A DNA stretch of 64,000 nucleotides from Aquimarina aggregata (lineage in GTDB: Bacteria > Bacteroidota > Bacteroidia > Flavobacteriales > Flavobacteriaceae), in NCBI RefSeq assembly GCF_001632745.1, contig NZ_LQRT01000035.1, positions 558,001 to 622,000 of the forward strand, in the 5' to 3' direction. Made by a program: the position numbers and the translations under genes. Shown here one piece after another: positions 44,185 through 53,476 of the stretch; position 1 is the first letter of the stretch, and each line of letters starts with the position of its first letter. Under the pieces are notes generated by a model that saw only the letters and a list, made by a program, of their open reading frames with translations, was not told the origin of the DNA and did not search any database.

Positions 44185-45768
44185 TTACTCTTCTTTATAT
44201 ATTGATAATACTTTATTAATCATTGCATCGTCTTCATTTAAAATTTTCTCAAACACATCTGTACCAAATAGCTGCTGTGCCATTGTGGCTTTTAAGTATT
44301 TCTTAAGTTGTTCTTGATAATTACTTAATCTAATATCAATCCCTATTCTTTTTGCATACGCTAAAAAGCCTTCTGCAAATTCATCATCTATAGTGATTTT
44401 TTCATCAAATTCTTCTTGAGATACGCTGTTATAAAATACTCTTTTTTTATCTAATTCTTCAAACACATAACGTCCCATTCGCCCAGTACGAAGCAGATAA
44501 TTAAGTGTCTCACCAACTCTTGTTGTATCTTTACTTACAAAAAGATCAGGAATTATACCTCCACCTCCGTAAACTGTTTTTCCGCCAGGTGTTTTAAATT
44601 TTAAAGAATCTGCTACTTGAATACTATCCGCACTTTGCAACTCTCCGTTCTTATATCGCTCTAAATATTCATTAAAATACTCTTTATTACCATTTTCATA
44701 TGGTTTTTGTATAGATCGCCCTGTTGGCGTATAATATCTAGAAATTGTTAATCTCACGGCACTACCATCTCCTAATGCCATTTCTCTTTGCACTAATCCT
44801 TTACCATAGGATCGTCTACCTACTATAAGACCTCTGTCATTATCTTGAATTGCTCCTGCAAAAATTTCACTAGCAGAAGCTGAGTTTTCATTAAGAAGCA
44901 CATAGACTTTACCTTCCTCAAAATCTCCATCACTGGTAGCAAAATTATTGTCTATTGCCCCTTTCTTATTTTTGGTAAACATAATGAGCACATCATCCTC
45001 TAAGAATTCATCTGCCATTCTTAATGCTGGTGCGATAAAGCCACCGCCATTATCTCTTAAATCTACAATCATGCTATTAGCTCCCTTATCTTTTAGAGAA
45101 TCTAACGCTATTTTAAATTCTTTATATGTTGTCTCTGCAAATCGATTAATCTTTATATATCCTAGCTTATCTTCTAATAAATACGCTGCATCTACACTTT
45201 GCAAAGGCACTCTGCCTCGTTTTACTACAACATCAAAAACACCTTCTCCTTTACGATAGACTTTAAGCTGAACTTGACTATTAAGTTCTCCTTTTAATTT
45301 ATTAGCCAACCCTTCTCTTTCTAGACTTTCGCCATACAAAGTATCATTATCTGCCATTAATATTCTGTCCCCAGCCTTTATACCAGATCGTTCGCTTGGA
45401 CCACCTTTGATCGTATTAATAACAGAAATAGAGTCTCTAAAGGAATAGTATGTAACGCCAATCCCAATAAAATCACCTTGCATACTTTCTGTAATGCCTT
45501 CTAGTTCTTCTGGCGGAATGTATACCGAATGAGGATCTAAGTTTTCTAAAATCCTATTTACTGTTACTTCTACAATACTATCGGTATTAATATCATCTAC
45601 ATATTCATAATCTATATAATCGATAAGACGGTTAAGTTTTTCCTTTTTGGCATTTGAAGAAAATAGTTTTGCTGAAGGGTTATTAAAATCTAATTTACTA
45701 CCCAAAAACACTCCTGCTCCAACCGCCAATCCTAAAAATAAAGGCAAGTATTTTTTCGAATATCCCAT
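44185..45768 (-). CDS. S41-family C-terminal processing peptidase
   Basis: A 527-residue serine protease with an N-terminal membrane anchor (LPLFLGLAVGAGVFLGSKL), a PDZ domain (about 88-185; GIGVTYYSFRDSISV, GIKAGDRILMADND), and the S41 catalytic domain with VDLRDNGGGFIAPA (236-249), the serine motif SASASE (296-301) and the catalytic Lys323 in YGKGLVQ. The C-terminal extension (about 400-527) is helical. It cleaves C-terminal tails of periplasmic proteins. Its ATG directly abuts the stop of the dCMP deaminase gene, so the two are translationally coupled. Confidence 0.94.
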   Translation of the reverse strand: MGYSKKYLPLFLGLAVGAGVFLGSKLDFNNPSAKLFSSNAKKEKLNRLIDYIDYEYVDDINTDSIVEVTVNRILENLDPHSVYIPPEELEGITESMQGDFIGIGVTYYSFRDSISVINTIKGGPSERSGIKAGDRILMADNDTLYGESLEREGLANKLKGELNSQVQLKVYRKGEGVFDVVVKRGRVPLQSVDAAYLLEDKLGYIKINRFAETTYKEFKIALDSLKDKGANSMIVDLRDNGGGFIAPALRMADEFLEDDVLIMFTKNKKGAIDNNFATSDGDFEEGKVYVLLNENSASASEIFAGAIQDNDRGLIVGRRSYGKGLVQREMALGDGSAVRLTISRYYTPTGRSIQKPYENGNKEYFNEYLERYKNGELQSADSIQVADSLKFKTPGGKTVYGGGGIIPDLFVSKDTTRVGETLNYLLRTGRMGRYVFEELDKKRVFYNSVSQEEFDEKITIDDEFAEGFLAYAKRIGIDIRLSNYQEQLKKYLKATMAQQLFGTDVFEKILNEDDAMINKVLSIYKEE

Positions 45769-46200
45769 TTACTGTTCTAAATCCGTAATCTGTTCTATTT
45801 CTACTCCAGCTTTAGCAAGAAATGCTAATCCAGAGTCATCTTTATATCCTGTTTGATACACTATCCGTTTTATTCCGGCTTGATGAATCAATTTACTACA
45901 CTCCTTACATGGTGATAACGTGATGTATAATGTTGCTCCTTTGCATGACTGCGTAGATGAAGCTACTTTAGAGATAGCATTAGCTTCTGCATGTAACACG
46001 TACCACTTTGTATATCCTTCTTCGTCTTCGCATGGGTTTTCAAAACCCGTTGGGGTCCCGTTAAAGCCATCCGAAATAATCATTCTATCTTTAACAATAA
46101 CCGCTCCAACTTTTTTTCGTTCACAATGTGATAATTTCCCCCATTCGGCTGCTATCCTTAGATAGGCCTTATCGTACTTAAGTTGTTTCTTTTTAGGCAT
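45769..46200 (-). CDS. Deoxycytidylate deaminase (dCMP deaminase)
   Basis: Deaminates dCMP to dUMP for dTTP synthesis. A 143-residue zinc enzyme of the ComEB/DCTD type: HAEANAI (His70, catalytic Glu72) and SPCKECSKLI (Cys98, Cys101), with SHCERKKVGAVIVKD and FNGTPTGFENPCED in the N-terminal part. It belongs to dNTP metabolism together with dgt and nrdAB in this window. It is followed without gap by the S41 protease gene, a pairing I recall as common in Flavobacteriia. Confidence 0.94.
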   Translation of the reverse strand: MPKKKQLKYDKAYLRIAAEWGKLSHCERKKVGAVIVKDRMIISDGFNGTPTGFENPCEDEEGYTKWYVLHAEANAISKVASSTQSCKGATLYITLSPCKECSKLIHQAGIKRIVYQTGYKDDSGLAFLAKAGVEIEQITDLEQ

Positions 46201-46286
46201 AAAATAGAATGACTTGTATTCTCATAACAATCAAAATACGAATATATTATTACCATGTGGCAAATACAACTCTAAAGCTCACTTAA

Positions 46287-46871
46287 TTACCAAATTTTAT
46301 TTGCAATAAGCATTGGGATCACCATTCCTATTACAACAGATGAGATAACTAAAATCCAATCTCGTTTAGAAAATCTAAAAAATGTTTGCATGATAAAACT
46401 TATAAAAATCACTATAAAAACCACAACTATTTGAGACAATTCAACCCCTAATGCAAACTCGATTAAAGGTAAAATCTTTGAGCTCACATTACTGCTTATT
46501 GCCTTAAAATAACTTGAAAAACCTAAACCGTGTATAAGACCAAAAAACAATGTTGTTGCATATAGAATTCCCATTTTTCCATTTCTGGAACCTCCCTTAG
46601 AAGACAGCACATTAAATATCGCGGTTACTAGTATTGTAACAGGAATCAAAAACTCTACTAATCGTGAATTTACAGATACAACATTGTATGTTCCAAGTAT
46701 TAAAGAGATGGTGTGCCCTAAGGTAAAGATCGTAACGAGTATCAAAACCTTTTTCCACTGATCGAAGGTATAACCTACAGTAAGCACAATTAAAAATAAA
46801 ATGTGGTCGTATGCATTCCAATCTAATACATGACTAAAACCTAATTTGACATAAAGCCAAAACTCTGACAT
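46287..46871 (-). CDS. HupE/UreJ-like membrane protein
   Basis: A 194-residue protein with about six hydrophobic helices and the HupE/UreJ features: N-terminal GFSHVLDWNAYDHILFLIVL with His and Asp residues, FTLGHTISLIL, FFGLIHGLGFSSYFKAI, and a C-terminal helix. In other bacteria the family is linked to nickel or hydrogenase/urease metal supply; here there are no such genes nearby, so the substrate is open. It is upstream of the dCMP deaminase gene by 86 bases on the same strand. Confidence 0.85.
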   Translation of the reverse strand: MSEFWLYVKLGFSHVLDWNAYDHILFLIVLTVGYTFDQWKKVLILVTIFTLGHTISLILGTYNVVSVNSRLVEFLIPVTILVTAIFNVLSSKGGSRNGKMGILYATTLFFGLIHGLGFSSYFKAISSNVSSKILPLIEFALGVELSQIVVVFIVIFISFIMQTFFRFSKRDWILVISSVVIGMVIPMLIANKIW

Positions 46872-47196
46872 ATTCTAAAATTTTGAGGTTAGGCTAATGT
46901 ACAAATAAAAACACGTATCAAAAGTTTAAAGAAACTATAAAACTCGTATGATCTGTCTATTTTTATAAATTATCCATAAAGAAAACCATTAATACCTTTA
47001 TTTTTTGGTCTACTTGATGATTATCGTTTCTGAAGTTATCTTTTTATAAACCTTGTAAAACACTATAAATACTAATACTCTTAAAAAATCAGCCATATTT
47101 AGGGTAACATTTGTCTGCCAATTGTAACTAATAGTAAATCAAAAAAGTATACTTTTGTCAACCGCTTCCTCCAAAAAATTTATTAAAACACTAGTT
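46872..47196 (+). other. Divergent intergenic region with promoter of the secretion/pseudopilin operon
   Basis: A 325-base gap between the HupE-like gene and the pseudopilin gene. TACTTTTG at 47150-47157 matches TAnnTTTG exactly; the expected transcript starts near 47163, leaving a 5' leader of about 35 bases before the ATG at 47197. A TTG at 47122-47124 is 25 bases upstream, a little far for a -33 element. Nothing else recognisable. Confidence 0.6.
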
Positions 47197-47604
47197 ATGA
47201 ATGCTAAGATATATAGGCTCAAAGCTTTTAATCTTCAGGAAATGTTATTGGTACTAGCAATTATAGGAATATTACTATTGATTGCGCTACCAAATTTTTT
47301 ACCCTTAATTGCACAGACCAAAGCACAGGAGGCCAAAATACAGTTGAAAACCATAAGTAATATGGAGACTCAGTACAGGTATTTGAATTCTAAGTATTCT
47401 ATTGATTTTACAGAAATTAATTATGAAGCCCCTGCTACAGTTAAAAATGGTGGCACTGCAAATTATAGTTATGAAATTATCGAGGCATCTGTTTCTAATT
47501 TTAAAGCTAGAGCAACCGCAGTTGTAGATTTTGATGGTGATGGGGTCTTTAATGTATGGGAAATTGACGAAAAAGGTAGCCCAAAACAAATTGTAAAAGA
47601 CTAA
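47197..47604 (+). CDS. Type II secretion/type IV pilus-like pseudopilin
   Basis: A 135-residue pseudopilin. I use ATG 47197: the frame runs back to a TTG at 47155, which lies inside the promoter. Short basic leader MNAKIYRLKA, then the mature N-terminus F-N-L-Q-E with Glu at +5 and a long hydrophobic helix (MLLVLAIIGILLLIALPNF). The residue before the cleavage site is Ala10 rather than the usual Gly. The C-terminus carries DFDGDGVFNVWE (111-122), a complete EF-hand-like calcium loop in the place where GspG major pseudopilins bind calcium. This favours a GspG-type role in a secretion pseudopilus. First gene of a six-gene run. Confidence 0.88.
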   Translation: MNAKIYRLKAFNLQEMLLVLAIIGILLLIALPNFLPLIAQTKAQEAKIQLKTISNMETQYRYLNSKYSIDFTEINYEAPATVKNGGTANYSYEIIEASVSNFKARATAVVDFDGDGVFNVWEIDEKGSPKQIVKD

Positions 47605-47605
47605 T

Positions 47606-48088
47606 ATGCTAGTTTTAAAAGGACTTATTATATTTAATCTGGGATATATTACTTATCAGGATATCAAGAGTAGAACTGTTTATTGGTTTCTATTTCCTAC
47701 TCTTATGCTTTTACTTGGATATTTACATTACTCAAACACGCAACAAATACAATTCTTAACAGCTATTGCAATTAATATTACTTTGGTTTTAGCAATACTA
47801 GCTATACTATATTTATATACTGTTTTAAAGATAAAACGTCCATTTTTTAAAGAAGTTTTCGGATTAGGTGATGGGTTGTTTTTTCTAGCTATTGCATTAG
47901 CTTTTCCTACGATTTCTTTTATTATCCTATTTGTATCTGCTCTTATTTTTTCATTAGTAACTTGGTTAGTTTTAAAAAATAAGGCATTACATAAAACAAT
48001 ACCACTCGCTGGATATATGTCGGCTTTTTTATTGTTTATTTTCATAGGAAATTGGACAACTAATTCTATTAATTTATACCTGATTTGA
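47606..48088 (+). CDS. Short A24-type prepilin peptidase
   Basis: A 160-residue polytopic membrane aspartic protease that would remove the pseudopilin leader. Catalytic aspartates: Asp19 in TYQDIKSR and Asp89 in the GxGD motif GLGDGLFF. It has only the peptidase core and lacks the N-terminal methyltransferase/zinc half of PilD (about 290 residues), like CpaA/TadV. It lies one base after the pseudopilin stop and overlaps the next start (TGATG), so the three genes are translationally coupled. Confidence 0.85.
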   Translation: MLVLKGLIIFNLGYITYQDIKSRTVYWFLFPTLMLLLGYLHYSNTQQIQFLTAIAINITLVLAILAILYLYTVLKIKRPFFKEVFGLGDGLFFLAIALAFPTISFIILFVSALIFSLVTWLVLKNKALHKTIPLAGYMSAFLLFIFIGNWTTNSINLYLI

Positions 48089-49500
48089 TGAGTAACGATA
48101 CCTTTAAAATACCTGTTACTCTAAAACAACTGATCACCTCAAACCAGGCTTTTCATTATAGAGCCGTTCCTATTAGTCATGATGGTGAGACTATTCATTT
48201 TAAAACAGATTCAGAACATATAGAGAGCTTACAACAAGAACTTTCAATCATTCTAAATCAGAAAATTGTTTTAATTCCTGAAACTCAAGATAATCTACAG
48301 TCTTATTTAACCTTAAATTACCGCAAGGCTAATGCTACTCAAGAAAAATTACACTACGAAGATAATTTTCTTCAAAAATTAATTGCCACGGCAAAAGATT
48401 TTGGCAGTAGTGATATTCATATGGAGCCCTATGAAAAATTCTGCAGGGTTCGATTTCGCTTAGATGGAAAACTAAAAGAGCAATATACCATTGCTAAAAA
48501 AGAATTCCCACAACTAGTCAATCAAATTAAAATACAATCGGGTTTAGATATCTCTCAAAAAAGATTAGCTCAAGATGGCCGTATTACCTTTAAAGCAGGG
48601 TCTCAGGAATTTGACATTCGAGTATCTACAATGCCAACTCTTTATGGAGAAAAGATAGTATTAAGATTACTTAATAGAGATACGCAACAAGTACAGTTAG
48701 ACGATCTCGGTTTTACTAAAGCCGAATTAGCATTGTACAGAGAGGCTGTAAAAAACCCTCAAGGAATTATCTTAATATCTGGTCCTACAGGTTCTGGTAA
48801 GACCACTACTTTATACGCCACTCTTAAAGAGTTAAACAAAGAAGTTTCTAACATACTTACGATTGAGGACCCTATAGAATATACTTTAGAAGGTGTTAAT
48901 CAAGTACAATTGCGTGAGGATATCGACTTTGATTTTCCTGCAGCACTTAGAGCATTTTTACGCCAGGATCCAGATGTTATCATGGTTGGTGAAATCAGAG
49001 ATGACAAAACCGCTAATATGGCTATAAAAGCAGCTTTGACTGGACATTTAGTACTATCAACGATACATACTAACTCTGCTTGGGCAACAATTTCAAGATT
49101 GATTGACATGAATGTTCCTTCATTTCTTTTGGCCAGCACTCTAACCATGAGTATAGCACAACGTTTGGTAAGAAAATTATGCCCGCATTGCAAAAAAGAA
49201 AAAAATGTGGAAACAAAAGATTTTCCTATAGGATTTGAGATTCCTGAAACTTTACAAAAACACTTTGTAGCAGTGGGCTGCAATCAATGCTATCAAACTG
49301 GGTATTTAGGCAGAAAAGCCATTTATGAAATACTACCCATTACTAAAGAACTAGAAAAAACAATACGACATAACGAATTACAAATTGATGATTACCTAAT
49401 AGAAAACAATATTAACACCTTAAAAACTAATGCAATCCGTCTTGTTATAGAAGGGCACACCTCTGCCGAAGAGGTGTATGCATTATTAGGAAGTAATTGA
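48088..49500 (+). CDS. GspE/PilB-type secretion ATPase
   Basis: A 470-residue cytoplasmic ATPase that powers pseudopilus assembly. N-terminal N2-like domain (about 85-200, FGSSDIHMEPYEKFCRVRFR is the standard entry motif), Walker A GPTGSGKT (232-239), Asp box TIEDPIEY, Walker B VIMVGEIRD (about 297-305), His box LVLSTIHTNSAW, and a four-Cys zinc site (CPHC about 365 and CNQC about 397). The N1 domain that binds GspL is reduced against full GspE (about 500-570 residues). The ATG at 48088 overlaps the peptidase stop codon. Confidence 0.95.
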   Translation: MSNDTFKIPVTLKQLITSNQAFHYRAVPISHDGETIHFKTDSEHIESLQQELSIILNQKIVLIPETQDNLQSYLTLNYRKANATQEKLHYEDNFLQKLIATAKDFGSSDIHMEPYEKFCRVRFRLDGKLKEQYTIAKKEFPQLVNQIKIQSGLDISQKRLAQDGRITFKAGSQEFDIRVSTMPTLYGEKIVLRLLNRDTQQVQLDDLGFTKAELALYREAVKNPQGIILISGPTGSGKTTTLYATLKELNKEVSNILTIEDPIEYTLEGVNQVQLREDIDFDFPAALRAFLRQDPDVIMVGEIRDDKTANMAIKAALTGHLVLSTIHTNSAWATISRLIDMNVPSFLLASTLTMSIAQRLVRKLCPHCKKEKNVETKDFPIGFEIPETLQKHFVAVGCNQCYQTGYLGRKAIYEILPITKELEKTIRHNELQIDDYLIENNINTLKTNAIRLVIEGHTSAEEVYALLGSN

Positions 49501-49531
49501 TCCATTTGATTTTAGAAAATTAGCATATCAC

Positions 49532-51763
49532 ATGAAAAAACATATAATTCTCATATATTTCATTTTAGGTTTTGGAGTCTTCTCTTTTGCGCAGGAAGAT
49601 TTTCAAAGTCAGACCCAAAATAACACCAGAATAACTACCATTCAAAACAAATTACAGTTATTAAGTGTTGACATCCCTGGTTTATCTGAAAAAGTAAATA
49701 TTAACATCTCGAATACAAGTCTGCTTAATTTTTTAAGAGCTATTTCTCAAGTCCATAAAATCAACATAAATATTGCTGAAGAATTAAACAGCATTACTGT
49801 TATTAATGGATTTAACGAGGTAAATGTCCAGGATTTATTGGTATTTCTAGCCAAAGAATACCAATTAGATATCGATTTTACAGGCAATATATTATCTATA
49901 AAAAAGCACACCCCACCTACTGTAACTCCGGCCGAAAAAGAGATTATAGCGACATACGATGTCTCTTTAGAGACCTTATCAACTGATTTTAATAACGATC
50001 CGTTACCCAAAGTTTTCAGAAAAATAACTGAAATTTCAGGTAAAAACTTACTGTACGCACCAGAATTAAACACAAAGACAATTACGCTCTATTTAAGTGA
50101 TGCCCCCGTAGATGTGGCTCTGCAAAAATTAGCAGAATCCAACAATTTAGATTTTAATAAAACACGAGATGGGTTTTATGAATTCGAGTCCATACCAAAT
50201 AATGGTCAAAATGGAACTGGTAGGCCTAGAAGAACTAGAAATAACTTTCACTACCAAGTTGTTGACACCATCAATAGAGTATTATCTGTTGATCTTAAAA
50301 ACACACCAATTGCCGATGTAGTATACAATATTACCGAAGATTTAAATCTAAATGTTTTCACTGCTTCTCCTTTAGAAAATGCAGGCACAGTTACTGTAAA
50401 AGCAGATGCAATCAGTTTTGACGACCTTTTAGTTAAGATTTTTGAAAGTGGTTCGGGCAGCAATACAACTAGTACTAGTTCGCAATCAAACAATACTAAT
50501 ACGAACAACAATAATCAACAACGAGGTTTTCAAAACAACGTTTCTTCTAACAATAACACTAGTAATGCAACAAATTTCACCTTCAAAAAAGAAGGTAATG
50601 TATACTATTTCGGAACTGAGAATCAATTATCTGTTAAAAAAATTGATTTAGTCCAGATGATGCATCGTTCTATTGCAATGCTTGGTGATGCCAATCCATC
50701 TACATCCTACGGAAATAGTTTTGGCAACAATAGCAATAACTTTGTTACTGGTGGAACTAGTTTCTTTGGAAACCAAGGAAACAACGGGTTAAACCAAAAC
50801 AATAACTCCTCTAGAAATAGAGTAAATACAGGTTTTTCAAGAAATACTTCCTCTTCTTCACAAAACACAGAAGCGGGCTCTATTTCTGACATATTTCCTG
50901 CTTCTATTACAGAAGGTTTAGATATTAAAATTGATACAGAACTAAACAGTTTTGTAGTAAGTGGATCTGGAGCAAGAGTCGAAAAGTTTAAAAAATTCGT
51001 AAAGTACATTGACAAACCTGTTCCGTTAATCTTAATAGAAGTAATGATTCTGGAGGTTAATCGTACTGCTACTGTTGAAACAGGAATAGAATTTGGTTTA
51101 GGCGAAGAACCCAGAACAGATCAAGGAATTGCTTTTCCTAACGGAAATATAACTTTAGGTGCACAGACCATAAATCGTATTATCGGTGGATTTGACGGTT
51201 TTGGATCACTAAATTTAGGCAATGTAGTTCCTAATTTCTATCTCGATATTAAAGCAATGGAAACCAATGGTAATGTCAAAATATTATCTACCCCAAAACT
51301 AAGTACACTTAATGGTCATAAAGCCTATTTATCTAGTGGCCAAACTACATATTATGCGGTAACTAGTCAAAATATTTTTGGGTCGCAAAATCCACAAACT
51401 TCAGAAATTGTAAACTACCAACCTATAGATGCAGAATTAGCGTTAGAATTCAAACCTTTTGTATCTGGAGATGGACAAATTACATTAGACATACAAGTGA
51501 TACAATCTAATTTTAGTGGTGAACGAATCGCAGAAAATGCACCGCCGGACATTAACAGCAGACGCTTTTCGTCTATCATGCGCATGCAAGCCAATGACGT
51601 GGCAATTCTAGGAGGTATCGAACAAAAAGTTAAAAATGATTCTGGATCTGGAGTACCTTTACTTGCTCGTATCCCTATTATTAAGTGGTTATTTAGTAAA
51701 AGAACCCGAGAAGATTCTAAAAGAAGATTAAACGTAATCATAAAACCCACTGTGTTTTACTAA
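49532..51763 (+). CDS. Secretin (GspD/PilQ family) with Asn/Ser-rich inserts
   Basis: A 743-residue outer-membrane secretin. The signal peptide ends near FSFAQ (residue 21). N-domains with repeated secretin_N-like units (about 45-120 INISNTSLLNFLRAISQVHK, 150-215, 245-310). Two low-complexity Asn/Ser/Gln inserts at about 308-345 and 395-450. The secretin core (about 490-743) has the diagnostic VPLLARIPIIKWLF and the ending SKRRLNVIIKPTVFY. The stop TAA and the next ATG overlap by one base. No pilotin-like lipoprotein is adjacent. Confidence 0.93.
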   Translation: MKKHIILIYFILGFGVFSFAQEDFQSQTQNNTRITTIQNKLQLLSVDIPGLSEKVNINISNTSLLNFLRAISQVHKININIAEELNSITVINGFNEVNVQDLLVFLAKEYQLDIDFTGNILSIKKHTPPTVTPAEKEIIATYDVSLETLSTDFNNDPLPKVFRKITEISGKNLLYAPELNTKTITLYLSDAPVDVALQKLAESNNLDFNKTRDGFYEFESIPNNGQNGTGRPRRTRNNFHYQVVDTINRVLSVDLKNTPIADVVYNITEDLNLNVFTASPLENAGTVTVKADAISFDDLLVKIFESGSGSNTTSTSSQSNNTNTNNNNQQRGFQNNVSSNNNTSNATNFTFKKEGNVYYFGTENQLSVKKIDLVQMMHRSIAMLGDANPSTSYGNSFGNNSNNFVTGGTSFFGNQGNNGLNQNNNSSRNRVNTGFSRNTSSSSQNTEAGSISDIFPASITEGLDIKIDTELNSFVVSGSGARVEKFKKFVKYIDKPVPLILIEVMILEVNRTATVETGIEFGLGEEPRTDQGIAFPNGNITLGAQTINRIIGGFDGFGSLNLGNVVPNFYLDIKAMETNGNVKILSTPKLSTLNGHKAYLSSGQTTYYAVTSQNIFGSQNPQTSEIVNYQPIDAELALEFKPFVSGDGQITLDIQVIQSNFSGERIAENAPPDINSRRFSSIMRMQANDVAILGGIEQKVKNDSGSGVPLLARIPIIKWLFSKRTREDSKRRLNVIIKPTVFY

Positions 51764-52974
51764 TGTTACAAAAAATTGCATCATATAATCCTGTTAGAAA
51801 AAACCTTCTTGCCATAGAACATTCTCAGAGAGATGGCAATTACCATATTCTCGGTCTAGAATTAGCACTTAAAAAAGGCGAACTCGATATCGTTAACCGT
51901 TTTATTGTAACTAGTATAGATCAATTATCTAGTACTATAAAAAATTTAGGCAAAGCGAGTTTGGCAATAACAGATACTCAAATTCTAACCAAAGAATTAT
52001 CGAGTGTTGGAACAGATAATGAGATTTTATCAGAAGCTTTTCCTAACTTAAACCTTGATGATTTTTATTATCAAATCCTAAAGACCAGTACAAAATCATT
52101 TGTAGCTGTTTGCAGAAAACAACATATCGATAGTATTATACAACAATACCAAAAAGCCAAAATAGAAATCACCGAAATATCCTTGGGTAATTTAAAAATG
52201 GCAGCATTATCCTCGCATATCGATAGTGATGAAATTTCAAGCAATTCGGCAATAATTAAAGTCTACAATGGCGAAATTTCAGCCATGCTCCCTAAGGGAA
52301 ATACTACAGAAAGGATATACACTATAGAGGGACTTACATTAGATTACACCTATACCCTTCCGTTAGCGATAGCCTTAAATTATTTTTTGCATCAGATCAA
52401 CACTACTGGTTCTATTGAAATAAAAAATCAAAGCATAGCAAATGAATATAAAGAATCACAATTTTTTAAAAAAACCTTGCAATTTGGAATTGGATTTTTA
52501 TTGATCAGTTTGTTAATCAACTTTTTTGTTTTTAATACTAAATACAAAAAGTGGCAAGAGTTACAAGGTGAAATTCAGGTCTATACTACACAAAACGAAA
52601 GTATCAAAAATCAACAAGAATCGGTTGATACCAAAGAAGCTATTGTAAAAAGCATATTAAATACAGGGTTCTCTAAAAGTTCGTTGTATATCGATCAAAT
52701 TATTAAATCACAACCCACAACGGTTATACTAAACTCGTTTGTTTATCAACCTATATCCAAAACTATACGCAGCGATAAACCTATTGCCATTACTAAAAAT
52801 ATGATTTCGGTTGCCGGTAATTCGATCGACAAAGCGGACTTTACCACATGGATAAACACCATAGAAAGTTTAGATTTTGTAGATACAGTAACCATCATTA
52901 AATATGGTATTGATAAAAAAAATACATCAAGTTTTGAAATAATGATTAATCTGATTCATGACACAGCGAAATAA
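51763..52974 (+). CDS. PilM/GspL-like plus PilN-like fusion protein of the secretion cluster
   Basis: A 403-residue protein. The N-terminal 225 or so residues look like a degenerate actin-like fold of the PilM/GspL cytoplasmic type (VRKNLLAIEHS, SLAITDTQILTKEL, NSAIIKVYNGEISAM). A single membrane helix follows (FGIGFLLISLLINFFVF, about 237-256), then a coiled coil (YKKWQELQGEIQVYTTQNES) and a PilN-like ferredoxin-type domain to the end. In type IV pilus systems PilM and PilN are separate; here they appear joined, as in GspL. Assigned from arrangement and position, not from strong motifs. It overlaps the next gene by 17 bases. Confidence 0.7.
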   Translation: MLQKIASYNPVRKNLLAIEHSQRDGNYHILGLELALKKGELDIVNRFIVTSIDQLSSTIKNLGKASLAITDTQILTKELSSVGTDNEILSEAFPNLNLDDFYYQILKTSTKSFVAVCRKQHIDSIIQQYQKAKIEITEISLGNLKMAALSSHIDSDEISSNSAIIKVYNGEISAMLPKGNTTERIYTIEGLTLDYTYTLPLAIALNYFLHQINTTGSIEIKNQSIANEYKESQFFKKTLQFGIGFLLISLLINFFVFNTKYKKWQELQGEIQVYTTQNESIKNQQESVDTKEAIVKSILNTGFSKSSLYIDQIIKSQPTTVILNSFVYQPISKTIRSDKPIAITKNMISVAGNSIDKADFTTWINTIESLDFVDTVTIIKYGIDKKNTSSFEIMINLIHDTAK

Positions 52975-53476
52975 AAATATTCTTCTAATTGCCGGATTAT
53001 TACTGGTATTATTTTTTGCGTACCACTTTGGTTTTGCCAAAACATTTTCTGTGAGCGAAGAAGTAAGTAAACTTGAAAGTCAAAAACAAGCGTATCAATC
53101 TGCTCCCGCTCAATTAGCAGCACTTGCCAATAAAGAAAAACAGTTAGATGAGATTTTACAAAAAAACAATGTAGAAGGCAGTTCTTTACAGAATAACATT
53201 CTTAAAACTCTTAATTCACTATCTACCGATTCTGGATTTTCGATTATTGCTTTTGAAGAACCTCATATTTTTAGGGATGAGACATCTCAAAAAATGACCA
53301 CAACCTATAATTTCACACTACAAGGAGATTACAAATCATTGATTAATGTTGTTTATGCTCTTGAACAAAAATATAGCTTCGGAAATGTGGTACAAGTGAA
53401 TTTTGAAAAGAAGAAAAACTTTAGAACAAGAAAAACCTATTTACAGTGTAATATTCTATTGCAACGACTCAATTAA
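52958..53476 (+). CDS. PilO/GspM-like membrane protein of the secretion cluster
   Basis: A 172-residue protein with one N-terminal membrane helix (NILLIAGLLLVLFFAYHFGF), a coiled coil (VSKLESQKQAYQSAPAQLAALANKEKQLDEIL) and a C-terminal ferredoxin-like domain (YNFTLQGDYKSLINVVYALE is the PilO-type signature). It would pair with the upstream PilN-like domain. It is the last gene of the cluster; no GspF/PilC platform gene follows. Confidence 0.78.
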   Translation: MTQRNKNILLIAGLLLVLFFAYHFGFAKTFSVSEEVSKLESQKQAYQSAPAQLAALANKEKQLDEILQKNNVEGSSLQNNILKTLNSLSTDSGFSIIAFEEPHIFRDETSQKMTTTYNFTLQGDYKSLINVVYALEQKYSFGNVVQVNFEKKKNFRTRKTYLQCNILLQRLN

